A stretch of 64,000 nt of DNA from Medicago truncatula (GCF_003473485.1 NC_053049.1:29595292-29659291); one strand, 5' to 3'. Shown: positions 1 through 13,001, counted from the first letter of the stretch. Notes: generated by a model from the sequence alone, not told the origin. Translations and numbers: made by a program.

Positions 1-1158
1 GGAAGGGAAATCATTACCAGAAAGACAACAAAAATATTTTTTTTTTTAATTTCCTTTCTATAGATTATTACAAATTTGACATAAATTAGTGAATTTTTTT
101 TTACCTCTAAAGTGCAAAAACAACTTGGATCACAACAAAACAGTGTAGAAGTGCCTCTACGCATCCGTATAACATAATGTCTTTGGTTCTCAGTGCTCGC
201 CAAGCGATTAGAGGTTCAGAGAGAGCTAGGGTTTTAGTTTGCACTTTTAGGGTTTCTGTAAAATGGTTATTCTGCACGACTGAGTTCTATTTATAGACTC
301 ACTTATGTGCATCATAGCCTACTGCATTCCACTTAAAATGCATTGTACATTACGTGCGTTGCATTTTGTAATTTAATTAATAAATCATATTTATTAACTT
401 AATTACACATAAGTCCATACTTATTGATTTATAAGTAAGTATTATTTATTTATTTCTATTTTCGGTCATCTATATGTCCTACGTGTGACTCTATAGGTTT
501 TCTTCACGTTGGTAATAATATTAAATCATATATTAATATTATAAACAACGATAAGTATCTAGCAATACGTCGTTCCCGCCCAAGTTACGGGAATGTCATG
601 TGATCTAATGAAACTTTTTCCGTGATAATGATCATGTGTATAATTACACATTTTCTTTTATAACTATATTGAACACAAGACATAGATTGTGTCACCCTTG
701 TATAGCTCAATAGTAATATTTCTTGATCCTAAAATATATTGAGTAATGAATAAATCCAATATCCCATATTGACTTAATCCGGCATGATCATGCAATTTTA
801 CAGTCACATTTCATCAAGAGACCTAAAGACATTTCTCGTGTTATGCAGGAGGGGCAAATCTCATCTAGGACACTTATGTCCCTCATCATGATTCATCAAC
901 TTTCCATTAACCAACTTTATGGTTATCCTATTACATATAACGTTTAAATGATAATAAAACACTTAAGTCCACATCTATAGATCATATTAGTTTTATGTCA
1001 AAGAGTGGTATACACAATTATCACCATGAGGATATCTTATAATACCTTCATAACATACTATGTAATATTCTCATCATAGGTTAATCCGGTATAAATATTA
1101 CTTCTAATATTTATACACATGTATAGACTTAGTACTTCATATCTTTGACATATGAACA
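1..1158 (-). mobile_element. LTR-like retrotransposon remnant (probably Ty1/copia)
   Basis: On the minus strand this reads like a long terminal repeat. It begins TGTTCATATGTC near 1158 and has a TATAAATA box near 285-295 in AT-rich sequence. No coding domain is seen, and the element may run off the left edge of the window. Family assignment is from general appearance only. It is a fossil. Confidence 0.35.
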
Positions 1159-1160
1159 AT

Positions 1161-1203
1161 GGCGGATCTTGACTAATTTGTTAGGGGAGCCAGATATTCA
1201 TAA

Positions 1204-1247
<44 letters not shown>

Positions 1248-1503
1248 TGTTTTCATGAGTATATACAAATTGTAATATGAGGTAGATGGTTGTTGTGCTT
1301 GATTTCTGCATGAGGATCACTTTTTGTGAATAAAAATTAAAAAAATGCATTAAAAAGAGATAGAGGGACTCGAACTCACGCCCTCATGATAGAAAGTGCC
1401 TCCAATATCCGATACGAAACATGCGAAACATATGTAATATTATGCCTAATCTAGTATTTATTAGAAAACTGAGGGGAGGCCATGGCTCCCATGAAGATCT
1501 GCC
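1161..1503. mobile_element. Non-autonomous TIR element (MITE), hAT-like guess
   Basis: The ends are inverted repeats: GGCGGATCTTGA at 1161 and TGAAGATCTGCC ending at 1503. The interior holds a TA microsatellite and a short GGGACTCGAACTCACGCCC stretch that resembles a tRNA T-arm. No target-site duplication was found with certainty, so the superfamily is open. Confidence 0.5.
1206..1245. repeat. (TA)n microsatellite
   Basis: About 20 uninterrupted TA dinucleotides inside the MITE at 1161-1503. Confidence 0.95.
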
Positions 1504-2710
1504 AGTGCATAAGAGACATGGTCATCAATCTAGATACATAATATAGTCTTTACACTTTATTATTTTCTCAATTTTTACAGAAGTTTAACTACAGACGGAT
1601 ATTTTTAAAAATGTTATTTTTTATGTTAATGTAATCTCACATTTATATCTTACTTAATGTTCCATTCCTTGAACTATATATCAAAAGATAAACTCATCTC
1701 ACTTGCTAATTTTATGAGAAATACATACAACTTTGGTTGGTAACCTAACACTAAGGTAGAAGCTTTCATAAACTTGAGTAGAACAACTTTTATGTTGTTG
1801 GTAGGGTACTGAACACATTTAATTGATTCAATACAAGTGGCCATAGTACTGAGCACATTTAAAACACAAGATCCTTACAGACCGGGCATGATGAATGAAT
1901 AAACTCTATGCTCATCCATTAGAATAAAGCCTTCACTTATAGAATCTCTACTTTATTTTCTTTTATCACTCTCTCTACTTTTTCTTTTCTACCAGAACAA
2001 ACATTTCACACTTTAATTATGCTCAATTCTTTTTCACAAAATTAAAAGATGGAGGGGTCGTGATTTATCAAATTGTAAACAGTGAAAATGAAACAGATGG
2101 ACCAATTCTTTACATAAAAAAATAATAATACATTAACCTTTTTTATTTTTTGTATGAACTTTGTCAGTGAAACTTTAAATTTTCAGTCTTTGGCTAAATC
2201 AAAAGCTGGTCTCTCATGAGATTCCAACAAGTTTGTACATAATTACTCTTTGATTGATCTTTATTTTTATCTTTTAAAAGCCAAGGAATGATTGAACTAG
2301 AAGGACGTTATATACACACAATACCTTAATTAGAATCCAATGTATAAGAAGCTAGTAATAATTTCCACAAAACAGCACAAAAAAAGCACCAACAAAATGA
2401 ATTTCCAAAAATGTGAAAAAGCCATGGCTACATATGAGCCATGCTGATCATAACCATAAAAAATTCTCCAAATGCAAAAAAAAAATGGATATACAATGAG
2501 TCATGATGACGTTCAAAAAGTGTTGATAGGATTATGTAATTGATCCCTTAGTTAAAGCAAAATGAAAGTATTTGTCAATCAGTTGAATTATAATATAAAT
2601 AAGTCATGATTAATTGGCAGACTCCAAATCAGTTAATCCAACGTGTTAAGAAAGATTGGTTTTATTTTTCAAAAAAAAAGAAACATTGGTTTTATATTTG
2701 GAGACTTTTA
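1504..2710. other. AT-rich intergenic, nothing recognised
   Basis: No coding potential, RNA gene or clear repeat end was recognised here. Short open frames (for example minus strand 1674-1856) have no family resemblance and look like chance. Confidence 0.6.
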
Positions 2711-3099
2711 TGGTACACTCACAAATTTTAGTGTACCGATATTTTTGTTTTACAAAATTTATAAAATATCGATCATTTTTATGAAATAAAAAGCTATTTG
2801 TCAATATTTATATTTTAGAAAACATCATTTCATAAGGAAAAACATCATTTCATTGTTTATAAGGATCATATTAAAAAATTTACATTTTGTCATAAAAAAT
2901 AATCAATATTCATTGTTATGAGCAATAAAAATTCATAAAAATTAAATTTTATTTCGTCGAAGCTCTTGGTAAATAAAATTTAATTACTATAGTTGTCAAT
3001 GATAGAAAATAATTATTTTTCTTCAAAAAAAACAACTCATTTATTATTAATTTAACGACTTGGTGTACCGATACACCTAAATTTATTGGATGTACCATA
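2711..3099. mobile_element. TIR-bearing MITE of about 390 bp
   Basis: The left end TGGTACACTCACAAATTTTA and the right end, containing TAAATTTATTGGATGTACCA, form imperfect terminal inverted repeats of about 40 bp that share a GTGTACCGATA core. The interior is AT-rich and non-coding. A target-site duplication is not clear. Confidence 0.6.
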
Positions 3100-3349
3100 G
3101 AAATTGCCTTTATATTTTCTCCCTTAAAAATATTGAAGAACATTTCTCGTTTAAAAATAGTGATGTGGACGTGGATGGAAATAATTTGGCAGATATAAGC
3201 ATACCAAGTCCAACAATTAATTACATGAAGGTGTATGTGGGCGTGGGGAAATCAATAACTCAGCTGTTTTAGACTATAATTCAACTGACCGAGCACTCAT
3301 TTTGTAGAGCAGTCATTTATGTAAAATGTGAGTTAATGGTCGATAACCT

Positions 3350-3500
3350 ATGAAGCATGGATACAGACACCGACATCGAATACGATATGGACATTGACAC
3401 GCCGACACCGCTAATAATTTGAAAAAATCACATAATTTAGTGAATTATAGGTGTCAGTGTCGGACATGACACATGTCCGAAACCAGCTGATTGAGTATAT
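3350..3500. repeat. GACACCGACA-rich dispersed repeat fragment
   Basis: The segment starts near TGAAGCATGGATACAGACAC and contains repeated GACAC/GTGTC words, partly as inverted copies (GACACCG at 3398-3412 against GGTGTCAGTGTCGGAC near 3451). A similar end, GTGTCTATGCCCGTGCTTCA, occurs at 22480-22499 inside the AOR gene, so this looks like a dispersed non-autonomous element. Confidence 0.45.
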
Positions 3501-4134
3501 ATGCGAATTTTATATGTTGATCAAATTAAAAACTTGCACTCATCAACAAAAAGAAAGTAATAATTAAGATCTTGCATGGAACACATTTACTTAAATAAAA
3601 TAAGGTTAACTATGTAATTATCAATTTATTTTTTTTGTTTTGAGAAAAATGTGTTTACCGATTTTTGTATAATTCATGATATATGTGAATTCAACATTTT
3701 CTCAATCAGACATTACATTGAGTGGTATATATAGGACCCTCCATTTGAGAAGCTAAGCCAATGGCTAATTAGTTTAGCATATGGTTAGTTAGATTTTTTT
3801 TTCTTTCCAGGACTCGAACCCTAAACCTAGCATATTTTATGCATCATCTTTACTAATTGCTATGTTTGTAGAGACATATGAATAGTTACATAAACACCAA
3901 ATTCTCATTTGCAATACTTATTTGTTTATATCTATCATTTTTAATTATCAATGAAATATATTTTTTACTGAAATATTCTTATTTATTATAGGAAAATGCT
4001 AACTAATTAATATCCTTGCAACACTAGTTAATAAACAAATAAAGTATCCTCTAAAAAAAAGTATGAATATTTTGAAATTTGTGTATTCAAAGTCTTAAAA
4101 ATGTAAAAAATTATGTTTTAAATTTGAAACTTTC
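3501..4134. other. AT-rich intergenic, nothing recognised
   Basis: No gene or bounded repeat was recognised. GGACTCGAACCC near 3810-3822 resembles a tRNA T-arm and may be a worn SINE end on the minus strand. Confidence 0.5.
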
Positions 4135-4164
4135 CTTTTTTTGTTTCATTAACGAATAAGTGTG

Positions 4165-4270
4165 ATGTTTGGGGATCGAACCCCTTTTTTTCTTTAGCCA
4201 AGTAGTCTAGTGGCTAGAGAAATTCACCTTTAACATGAAAAAGTGGGGTGTTTGGGGATCGAACCCCATC
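4165..4270. repeat. tRNA-like (SINE-type) fragment with duplicated GGGGATCGAACCCC
   Basis: Two copies of GGGGATCGAACCCC, the T-arm-like self-complementary word of tRNA-derived SINEs, lie near 4171 and 4255. Between them is TAGTCTAGTGGCTAGAGAAA, which resembles an A box. It does not fold as a complete tRNA gene, and I read it as a duplicated SINE fragment. Confidence 0.4.
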
Positions 4271-4666
4271 ACATGCACATATTATGCATTATTTCTTACC
4301 ATGGCCCGTTATTACATCTCATTTAATTATTTTTGCAATTTTTTTTGTTTTTGAAATTGAATATTTGGCCCAAAAATCGATTCATCAGAGGAACCAATCT
4401 CACTGTCCACTATCATTGAGAGAATTCAAACGTAGAAGCTAAAAAAAAAAAAAAACATGCTATATTTTTATCAATGAAATCAAAATAAATATTTTTTTTT
4501 GGACTGGAAACAACTATAATTTAAATAATGATTAATAAACAACTCAAATAAAACATTTATAAATTTTAAGATATTTTTTAAACCATTTGTGAAAAAAAAA
4601 AAAAAAAGATATTTTTTAAACCAATCATATTCTTCGCACTCATCAGGAAAGAATAATCCTCTTGTC

Positions 4667-4749
4667 CTCGTGAGGTTAGCTCAGTTGGCATGGACAATGC
4701 AAGGTTCGGAATTCAAATCTGACCAACACAAAAAAAAAAAAAAAAAAAA
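4667..4749 (+). repeat. tRNA-derived SINE, 3' part with poly(A)
   Basis: GAGGTTAGCTCAGTTGGCAT is an A-box-like segment. It is followed by GGTTCGGAATTCAAATC, a degraded B box, and a run of about 20 A. This layout is that of a plant tRNA-derived SINE. Related pieces lie at 30965-31049 (plus) and 36284-36370 (minus). Confidence 0.6.
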
Positions 4750-5715
4750 ATCCTTTTGATATAACTAAGATCAATGTGAATAAACGTTTTTCATACGTAC
4801 CGGGATTGAACTTTGTGTTGCATGATAAATGCAAAGTACCGAGTTAGTTTAGAGCGTATTTATTAAACGAGATAAGGTCATATATGAAATTGATCAAGGA
4901 CCTTGGTATAGAAAGTTTGTTATACCTACTCATCTAATATGAAACTTGTGGTACGTATTTACACCATCTACAATTAATAATACGCACTGATATAAATTTG
5001 TTCCATCAATATTATTCCCACACACAAGTGCACAACTTGAAAATGAGATGATACTGACTTTTATATCGTGGACCATAGTCCAGAAATATATATGATGCCT
5101 AAGTCTATGGCCATAATCTGCAAGCTTTTCCAAATATCTTCATCACTTAACAATTTAAGTAATTATCTTTTTTCATAATTTGGCATAAAACAAATTGAGT
5201 TTTATAAATTTGATGCATGTTTAAACGTTTTGGTTTTGGTACCTTTCATGCCTAATTTGAAGATCTATGCCTACTAGCTATGATAACTCTTTTTCTGGCT
5301 CCATATGTTCCAATTTCAACAAATGAAAACCCTACATCGAATGTGAAAACTGATTCTATCAATTTTTTGTATTCAAAAAAGAAAATGAACATGTAACATG
5401 TAACAATGATCGTTTTAGCTTTGGACCATATGTTATTCACGCCAGCATGCATGAAAATCTTTTGTAGGAACATGAAATTGATGCATGCCCGCAAATAAAG
5501 TTTCTTTGTCTAACAGATGGTAGATTAGGGCAGAAATTTTGATGCTCTTAAAATTTAATATATGATGATTAATCAATTAGGGCAGATTAGTGATATATAT
5601 AAGTGGTTGATATTAGAGTTTTTTAATGATAGGTAGATATTAGCTAAAAAAATAAAATATATTTTTAATTTTAAAAAGATGACGACATATATATTTATAT
5701 GATTATCTAAAAACC
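4750..5715. other. AT-rich intergenic, nothing recognised
   Basis: Two short open frames on the minus strand (4930-5133 and 5252-5494) show no recognisable domain. No splice-linked coding was found around them. Confidence 0.5.
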
Positions 5716-5718
5716 TAA

Positions 5719-6058
5719 GGGTGTGTTTGATTTGCAAAACAACAAGTACTGGACAGAACAGTACAAGATAGAACATTACAACACAAGGCAGAACAGCACA
5801 TGACAAATTTTTTATGGCATTGAGTAATTTTTTGTTTTATATGATTTTTGAGGGACAAAATGCTATTTTGATATTTTAGACAACTTGTACGTGGGACAAA
5901 AAGTTGTGCAGTGGTTTGGTGAGGGACAAAAATATGAGTTTTTGTCATGTCCCTTGCCTCCAGTTTGTCCTGTACCTGAAACAGTTTTACAAATCAAACA
6001 TTGAACAACTAGAGTTGTTCTGTTCTGTCCTTCATTTTTTAGCAAATCAAACGCACCC
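5719..6058. mobile_element. Harbinger/Tourist-type MITE, 340 bp
   Basis: The ends GGGTGTGTTTGATTTGCAAAA (left) and AGCAAATCAAACGCACCC (right) are terminal inverted repeats. A TAA trinucleotide flanks each side (5716-5718 and 6059-6061). A TAA target-site duplication with GGG(T)GTGTTTG ends is typical of PIF/Harbinger MITEs. A relative in the opposite orientation lies at 11415-11950. Confidence 0.8.
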
Positions 6059-6061
6059 TAA

Positions 6062-8117
6062 ATGAACTTCGGAGGAGGTTGGTAGTGGTGGATCTCTGGC
6101 ATGGGTGATGGTGGTGTTACATTAATTATTTAATTAATCAATTATGAATTAATCGATAATAATTAATTATTAAAAATATTATTAATATATTTATGATTTA
6201 TCATTATTAAGCATTAATTAGTTTATAAATATATCTCTTGATTTTGTTTTGTAATGGAAGGTGATGGGTTGAACTATTTTGTTAAGCACAATGAAACATA
6301 CTATAAACTCTAAATCTAGAATCTAAATGACTCTGACGGTAGTTCATCTCTCATTCTCTATCAATCAAAATCCTTCGTTGTCGTTGGTTATCATCCATCA
6401 TTTTAAGGTACACAACTCTTGATATTCTTATTGTTGTTAAGACTAGTCTCCGATAAAAAATGTATTAGACAAAAAGATAACCCGTTTCAATTGACTTTTT
6501 TTTATACACAAGAGTCAATGATCATGTCTTTAACCATTCATTTATGGTATCTGACATCTTACCACTTGAATCAATCACATGTTAACTAACAAGATATTAT
6601 TATTTGTATTGAGATTATAGTATATTTAGCGTTATAAGTTTTGTTGTTCTTAATTTATGCTAAAAGAAATTAACCACTTATTTTATTCCACGTTGTCTCT
6701 GCTCTACATTCGATATTATGAACCCACATGCTATAATATTTTTTTATAAGCCCACATGATATAATTGATTACATATATAGTGAAAGAGAAAATCATTTTG
6801 TTGGCAGAATCATCGTATAGATAACGGTCATGTGATGATTGACTTTTATTAACTAATGGTATCAACATCATCTACAACATACACTTTTTTATACTCACGA
6901 GTTAAGAATAGGACCCTTAATTATAAATTAAGAAAATATTAATCTGTGTGTTTGGTCTATTGAAAATTATATGGTCAACATTTTAAAAATTAAGAAAATA
7001 TTATTTTCAATTTAAAATATTCTCTTCTGACCTATTTAACTAATGTTTCAGAGATACCAATTAACATGTCATTTTTAATTGTGTTTAGAAAACTCGATTA
7101 TGTCAGCAATATCACAACACGTTGGTAAATTTCCTATTCTGTTTACAGAGTGGATTCCTAATATTTTCAAACTTTTGGTCAAAGTTTATGAAAACATGTC
7201 TAAAGGTGTTTGAGTGGGAGAAAGATGAATCATGTCTAATTTAATCAAACTAAAGTAGATAAAAACTCAAAAAAAGAAAAAACGTCTGCAACTAAAGCTG
7301 CCCAATTGTTTCAGTGATTATGAATGAGTAGAATTCTTCACGTGGAGGTCCATTCTATATCCTCAAGTGACGTGCATGCACATTGTAATTTCATCGTTAA
7401 ACAAACAGTTTTTTTTTTACGGAGAATACTAAAAAAACACGACAATTTGGTAGTTAATTTACTGAAAGTTAAACTTAAATGAGTATCTATTTGCATAGAC
7501 AAAAAAGTAATCTAAACCAAACCATTTAATTATAAAAATTATTCTTAGGAATAACTTTTCCGGAAAATAAGAACGATTCACGATAAAAAATAAAAATAAA
7601 AAAAATAACACCCAACCCAAAACCACCTATCTAAAGAAAATTAAAGGAAGAACTTAAAGTTTGTATATATAAATATTAGAGGGGGTGATTTTTGTTTTTT
7701 TCTTTTTAACCTACGTTCAAATGTTTCAATTTAAGCTCAAAATACTTTGGTTAAACTGAAAGAGGTCATTATATAAAACAAAGAAAGTTTGAATGATGTA
7801 AATCAAAATTTCATAAATTATGAATTAGTTATCTATCTAATCTAATTGATAAACACCCTCTATATTTGAAGTGAATGAAAAAGTGGTTAATGTCTTTCTG
7901 TCTAATGTTAAGCAGACAAGTCTTTTTTTCTTTCATGAAGTCAATGTTTCTTTTTTAAGTATGTTCAAGGTTGTCTATACTTAGTCAAAAAAGGTTGTTT
8001 ATACAAATCAAAGAATATACGCAAATATCGTTTATAAAATATGTTTAATTAAATTTATTGGGTAAAACTAATAGTTCAACATAGGATAGGACAATATAAA
8101 AAATAAAGAAGTTGTTG
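6062..8117. other. AT-rich intergenic, nothing recognised
   Basis: About 2 kb of AT-rich DNA without a supported gene, RNA or bounded repeat. A purine-rich non-coding stretch near 7560-7640 is the only compositional feature. Confidence 0.5.
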
Positions 8118-8125
8118 TTAGAAAC

Positions 8126-9438
8126 CAAGGTTTTAAAAAACGGTCCTATATCGAGATTTCAGCCGTTACAAAACAGTCACGGCAGCCATGGTACCGTTTT
8201 CACAGAGTGAACAAAAATTACATGTGAAACGTCGTTACGATCGCGACATTGTATGGTCTTAAAACGTTGTTACCGATGCGATACATCAGAGAAAAGCCGT
8301 TACCGGCCTCCTTCCTCTTTGATTCAGTTCAACCATCTTCTAATTCATATCGCATCCTCCAGTCCAAGTTGGTAATATAAATCTCTCTCCCTCCTATATT
8401 CGTGTTGTTGGGGTGTGCATAAGACTTGAAAATTGAGATCTGAGAGAGAAAAATTGGGGTTTCCATGATAAACATGAAAATTTATAGATGAAAGTTGACG
8501 GTGACACTTGAGAAATTGTATGTATCAGTGTCACATGTTGTGAAATTTTGAAAATTTTAGGTGAGTTGTGAAATTGTGGGTAGATCTCTTCAAAAATATC
8601 AATGTTGCGATTATAGACAATGTTGTTATTATTTATGTTGCAAATTCGATGAGAAAACACACCAATAACAAACTTGATGTGTGGAGCAAGGGATAGTCAA
8701 GCAACCAAAACAAAGTGTATGGAAGTTATAATCACAGACAAAAGTAGAAAACAACGAGAGAAAGAAAGAGAAAACACAAAATAATTTGTTGACCCAGTTT
8801 GGTCCAAATTGACCTAGTCTGGAGGAGATAGCAGCCCTCCGTTTCACTATATGATGAGTAACCCTACAAAAGAGATATCTATGGGTTACAAGAATAAGTC
8901 TCCCGCCTAATTCTACCCAAAGTCACAATCTCTTCCCGTAACCAAGAGACTCAATCCTAATAGTGTTTCCCAAGGTGAGTCAACCCTCAAACTCTAGTGT
9001 TTGTTCCGAAGAGACAAACTCTATACAAACCCTAGTTTTGTTGTTGCCTTTCTAAACCCTTGTTTCAGCCCCCTCTATCTCAAGGTTTATACTGATACAA
9101 TGTCTATATTTATAGTAAAAGAATCCTCAATAAAACTGGAACAAATCTAGGCCCGAAAATACGTTTCTATTTTATTTTCTGCTGTCAAAATCGGCCATCG
9201 AATGCTCCAAATCGGCCACCGATTTTTGCCGAACCAAAGGCCATAAAACAGAGTCCAAAATCGGCCACCATGCTCTGAAAATCGGCCATCGATTTTCAGC
9301 TTCCAGAATTCTAATTTCTTCAATTTTGAGGCACTTTCACAACAATTTACACCACGACAACCGCAATCTTCAACGCAACATTCGTGACAGTCGAAATCGT
9401 GAAAACTATCGCGATCGCAACCATTATTTAAAACCTTG
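8126..9438. mobile_element. hAT-like TIR element, 1.3 kb, non-autonomous
   Basis: The left end CAAGGTTTTAAAAAACGGTC and the right end GCAACCATTATTTAAAACCTTG are inverted repeats. TTAGAAAC and TTAGAACC (7 of 8 identical) flank them at 8118-8125 and 9439-9446, consistent with an 8-bp hAT-type duplication. The interior holds repeated ATCGGCCA(C/T)CGA words (9190-9300) and other unclassified sequence that may be a later insertion. No transposase was seen. Confidence 0.65.
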
Positions 9439-9878
9439 TTAGAACCTATCATGTTGGTTCAAGCTCACCATTAACTTATGCATCAAATGCAATAATGTTA
9501 CACATGAGATAGTGTATTAGGACACACTAAGTTTCATATAAAATAATATGCTGATGTTAATGAGTTTATTTTTTATTTTTTGAGAACATGTTAATGAGTT
9601 TATTAAAAGTGATATTCTTTCACCTTGCAAATCAGAGCATCAATATTCATATCACCAATTTTGGTGGTATAAATGGATTCCATCTAATATAATATATTAC
9701 ATCACACTTCTAATTAGTTAAACTACTCAACTATATTTTTTAAATATCGTCACCACTTATCTAAAGCTCTAAAATAAGTCCAACTAATGTCACAACATAC
9801 TCTAAAAATAAAAATTAAAAAAGAGAGAATGGCATTGCAGCTATTTTTGAATACGTGATGGACAATTGCTAAAATATA

Positions 9879-10023
9879 CTTTCTTTTATCCTTATTATAA
9901 GAAACAATTGTCATTTTATGTTCATTATGTAAATGATGTATCTAATCTGTATTTATAACGAGATATGTTAATTATTCAATGAATCTAAAAAATCAGTTAT
10001 TTTTTATAATAAGAACCGGAGGT
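9879..10023. mobile_element. Stowaway-like MITE, worn
   Basis: A short segment with ends CTTTCTTTTATCCTTATTAT and ATAATAAGAACCGGAGGTAG, roughly complementary and next to TA dinucleotides, as in Stowaway (Tc1/mariner) MITEs of plants. Confidence 0.4.
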
Positions 10024-10569
10024 AGTATCAATTAATGGTGTCTATACCAACAATGGTTGCTCGCTAATAAGACTAGTTTACATAATCACAATAAATTTTG
10101 TTAGAGTTTCGCTACGATAATCCTAACAATTATATTTTTTTTATTTCTTTAAATTATCTCTTTTCACAATAAATAGTAGAATATTAATTAAAAAAAAAGT
10201 TAGAATATTAATTAAAAAATCTAGTTTATAGCATGCTACACTAAGAGTAGCCTCTCACCGACATTACCACTTTTAGTTATAGTTGTATTGTAGTAACTTG
10301 TGACGTTGATCATTCGTAATCTTTGTCCCTCGTGTGAGTTATGACCTTGTTTTATATACATTGCTCCTTAATCTTCGTCATATCTTATTTCCCTTGCTTT
10401 TATCATTTTGTTATGAGCCTGTGGGCCACTTAAAGGAAGACAATATATGGTGATATAAATGCGTGGAACCCAACTTTATATCTCACATTATAGTTATTGA
10501 AAATCATAATCCAATATGATTATTTGCTTTGCTGTGTACAACTAAGCTATTTTATGGTAGAAAGTATCG
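10024..10569. other. AT-rich intergenic, nothing recognised
   Basis: No coding or repeat structure was recognised in this interval. Confidence 0.5.
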
Positions 10570-11165
10570 TATGGATCTTTGAAGTCCGGATACGAGATAC
10601 AATACTGATACGATACTGTACCGATGCATCGATACAGAACTTTTTTAAAAATCATGATACGATACGATCAGGATACATTAATAAAAAATGATATAATTAA
10701 ATGTACAATATAATTATAACCATTTTTTTAATATGCAAATATATTAACAAACAAAAGAACCTGATCATAGGCTCGTAACACATCAACATAACTATAAATA
10801 ATATTGACAATTAAGAGAGTGATGATTAGTCAATTACATACATAATATATCCCAAAAAGAGCACAATAAGTGCTATACTATATCCAAAAGGAAAATTGTT
10901 AGTGTTATACTATATCGATCCAAAAAAGAAGCACTATATCCAAAAAAGAACACATCGGTACTTAACAGTTAAGTTATTTTAGTTAACATTAGTTGGGAAA
11001 TATCGGTGCAGGATAATTATCGGATACTCTTCTGATACGTATTGGGTAATTATTTTTTTAAAAAAATAAAAAATAATCTTCAAATACTCTTCTGATACGT
11101 ATCGAGCAGACATCGATGCATGATACGTAGGAGATACGATACATCATCCATTTTAAAATATCAGG
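10570..11165. repeat. GATACGATAC-rich element
   Basis: Both ends are dense in GATACG/CGTATC words (10590-10690 and 11020-11150) around an AT-rich core, and TTCTGATACGTAT occurs twice (near 11028 and 11088). The layout suggests a non-autonomous element with subterminal repeats, though no target-site duplication was identified. Confidence 0.5.
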
Positions 11166-11414
11166 GCTTCAGAGATGTGGATGAATGGAACATGGTTTCC
11201 AGGGGTGTTGAATCAATAGCCAAGTTTAAATCTAATTGGATTGGGTTATGGAACCAATCTTTGAAACTCGTCTAATCCTATTGAAACAATTGAATTTTTT
11301 CATCATAACTATCGGATTCTCAGAGAAAAGCAACTTTGGTAATCCAGAAATCAAAGTAATTAAAGTCTTTTTTTAGAAATCAAACTAGTTCATGAAATTG
11401 GTATAAAAAAGAAT

Positions 11415-11950
11415 CGAACTTGGAGGCAAGGGACATGATAAAATCAGATATTTTTGTTCCTTACCAAACCACAACACAACTTTTTGTCCCGCGTACAAAT
11501 TGTTTAAAATACCAAAATAACATTTCGTCCCCCAAAAATCATATAAAACAAAAAAAATTATTCAATGCTATTAAAATTTGTCCTGTACCGTTCTGCATTG
11601 TATTGTGTTGTTCTATCTTGTACTCCATCCGTTTCAAAATGAGTGTCGTTTTAGGTGTTGGCACACATATTAAGAAATAGAATGAAATAATCATTAGATA
11701 TAACACTTTTACTAAATTGTCTTTTACTTTATAAGAAAAGGACAAACTTAAAGTTGCATTGGAAATTGTGTGAGAGAAAAGTTAGAGTATTTATTGAGGG
11801 TAAAGTTGGAAGAAAAAAATTAAAGTTGTATTGGAAATGGAAAGTGACATTCATTTTGAAACAAATATTTTTGGCTAAAACAACATTCATTTTAAAACAG
11901 AGGGAGTACTGTTCTGTCCGGTACTTAGTATTTTACAAACCAAACACACG
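11415..11950. mobile_element. Harbinger-type MITE fragment interrupted by a Stowaway MITE
   Basis: 11415-11620 matches the reverse complement of the MITE at 5719-6058 (shared GGAGGCAAGGGACATGA, CAACTTTTTGTCCC and CTGTTCTGTCC words). The match resumes at 11907-11950 after the nested element. The end beyond about 11400 is missing, so this copy is truncated. Confidence 0.7.
11623..11906. mobile_element. Stowaway-type MITE, 284 bp, nested
   Basis: It starts CTCCATCCGTTTCAAAATGA and ends CATTTTAAAACAGAGGGAG, with TA on both sides (11621-11622, 11907-11908). These are the terminal consensus and TA duplication of Stowaway MITEs. It sits inside an older Harbinger-type MITE. Confidence 0.85.
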
Positions 11951-12750
11951 GTTTTATCAAGAATTGTTTAAGATTCATATTGTGATTCTCTTGAATAATT
12001 TGTTCTTAACTAAAGTTTATTCACCATTTAAACATGGTCACTTGATTTTATTTAAAGAAACTTATCTTTGAACATACTCACGCTTAATTTTTTGAAATTA
12101 TTGACGATTTGTTAGAAGTTTATTTATTTATTTTTTTTACAAAAATAAAACGATAATCATTCATTTGAATTGATAGAGTGCATCACATCAGATACAAACA
12201 TCACTAAAAATGCAAAAGATGAATATGCGAACAAACTCACAACACCCAAGTTAATAGCATACAACGATAAAATGTCTACAAATAATATGATAAAATCTAA
12301 GTCACTAAAATACACATGCTTCCAGATCTGCAACGTTGACGCTCAAATCATTGATTGAATTTGTAGTTGTCTGATGTCAATCTTTCAACATGAACTAAAC
12401 GAACACTGCGACAAGACGCAAAATCAAACGCCACACAAGACGACTACCAACACAACGCTGCAATTAGATGACGAAATTACAAAAACACAAAAGGAAAAAC
12501 TTGATATATGTGAAGACCACTTATTTAGATTGAAAGAAAAGAGTAAAAAAGATGTAGATGTGTGATTTTAGATCAAAAAATGACCTAAAACCACCCATCT
12601 TCGATGAATGAAGGAGAAAGAAAGTTTAGAGAGAAGTTGGAGTTTCTCTCACTAGAAAACTAGCGCCGGATGTATTGTTAGATGTTTATTTAAAAGTCAC
12701 TATACATATATCGAAAGCAAATAAATAATTAAATATGTTAAAATGAAAAA
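11951..12750. other. Unclassified repeat-like sequence
   Basis: Two adjacent open frames (12170-12358 and 12374-12565) and a following segment (GACCTAAAACCACCCATCTT, then AGTTTAGAGAGAAGTTGGAG) look like part of a dispersed repeat rather than a host gene. They have no recognised domain. Confidence 0.35.
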
Positions 12751-12754
12751 TTTA

Positions 12755-13001
12755 GGCAAAATACCTTTTTTAATCCTTTAAGTTGATAAAAATACCGGAT
12801 AGTCTTTTAAATTTTTTAAGTTTTAAATAAATTCTTTAAGTTTTCAATACGTCTTTAAGTTTTTTTAAGTTTCAAATAGAGTTTCTTAAGTTTTAAATAG
12901 ATCCTTTAAAGGATAATAAGGACCAATTTAAAACTTAAAAAACTTAAAGGATTAATCTAATATTTTTGTCAAACTTGAATGACCAAAAGAAGTATTCGGC
13001 C
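12755..13001. mobile_element. Mutator-like MITE, 247 bp
   Basis: The ends GGCAAAATACCTTTTTTAAT and AAAAGAAGTATTCGGCC are inverted repeats, with TTTAAGTTTT-type internal repeats. The flanks AAAAATTTA and AAAATTCTA (7 of 9 identical) suggest a worn 9-bp duplication, as for Mutator-type elements. Confidence 0.55.
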
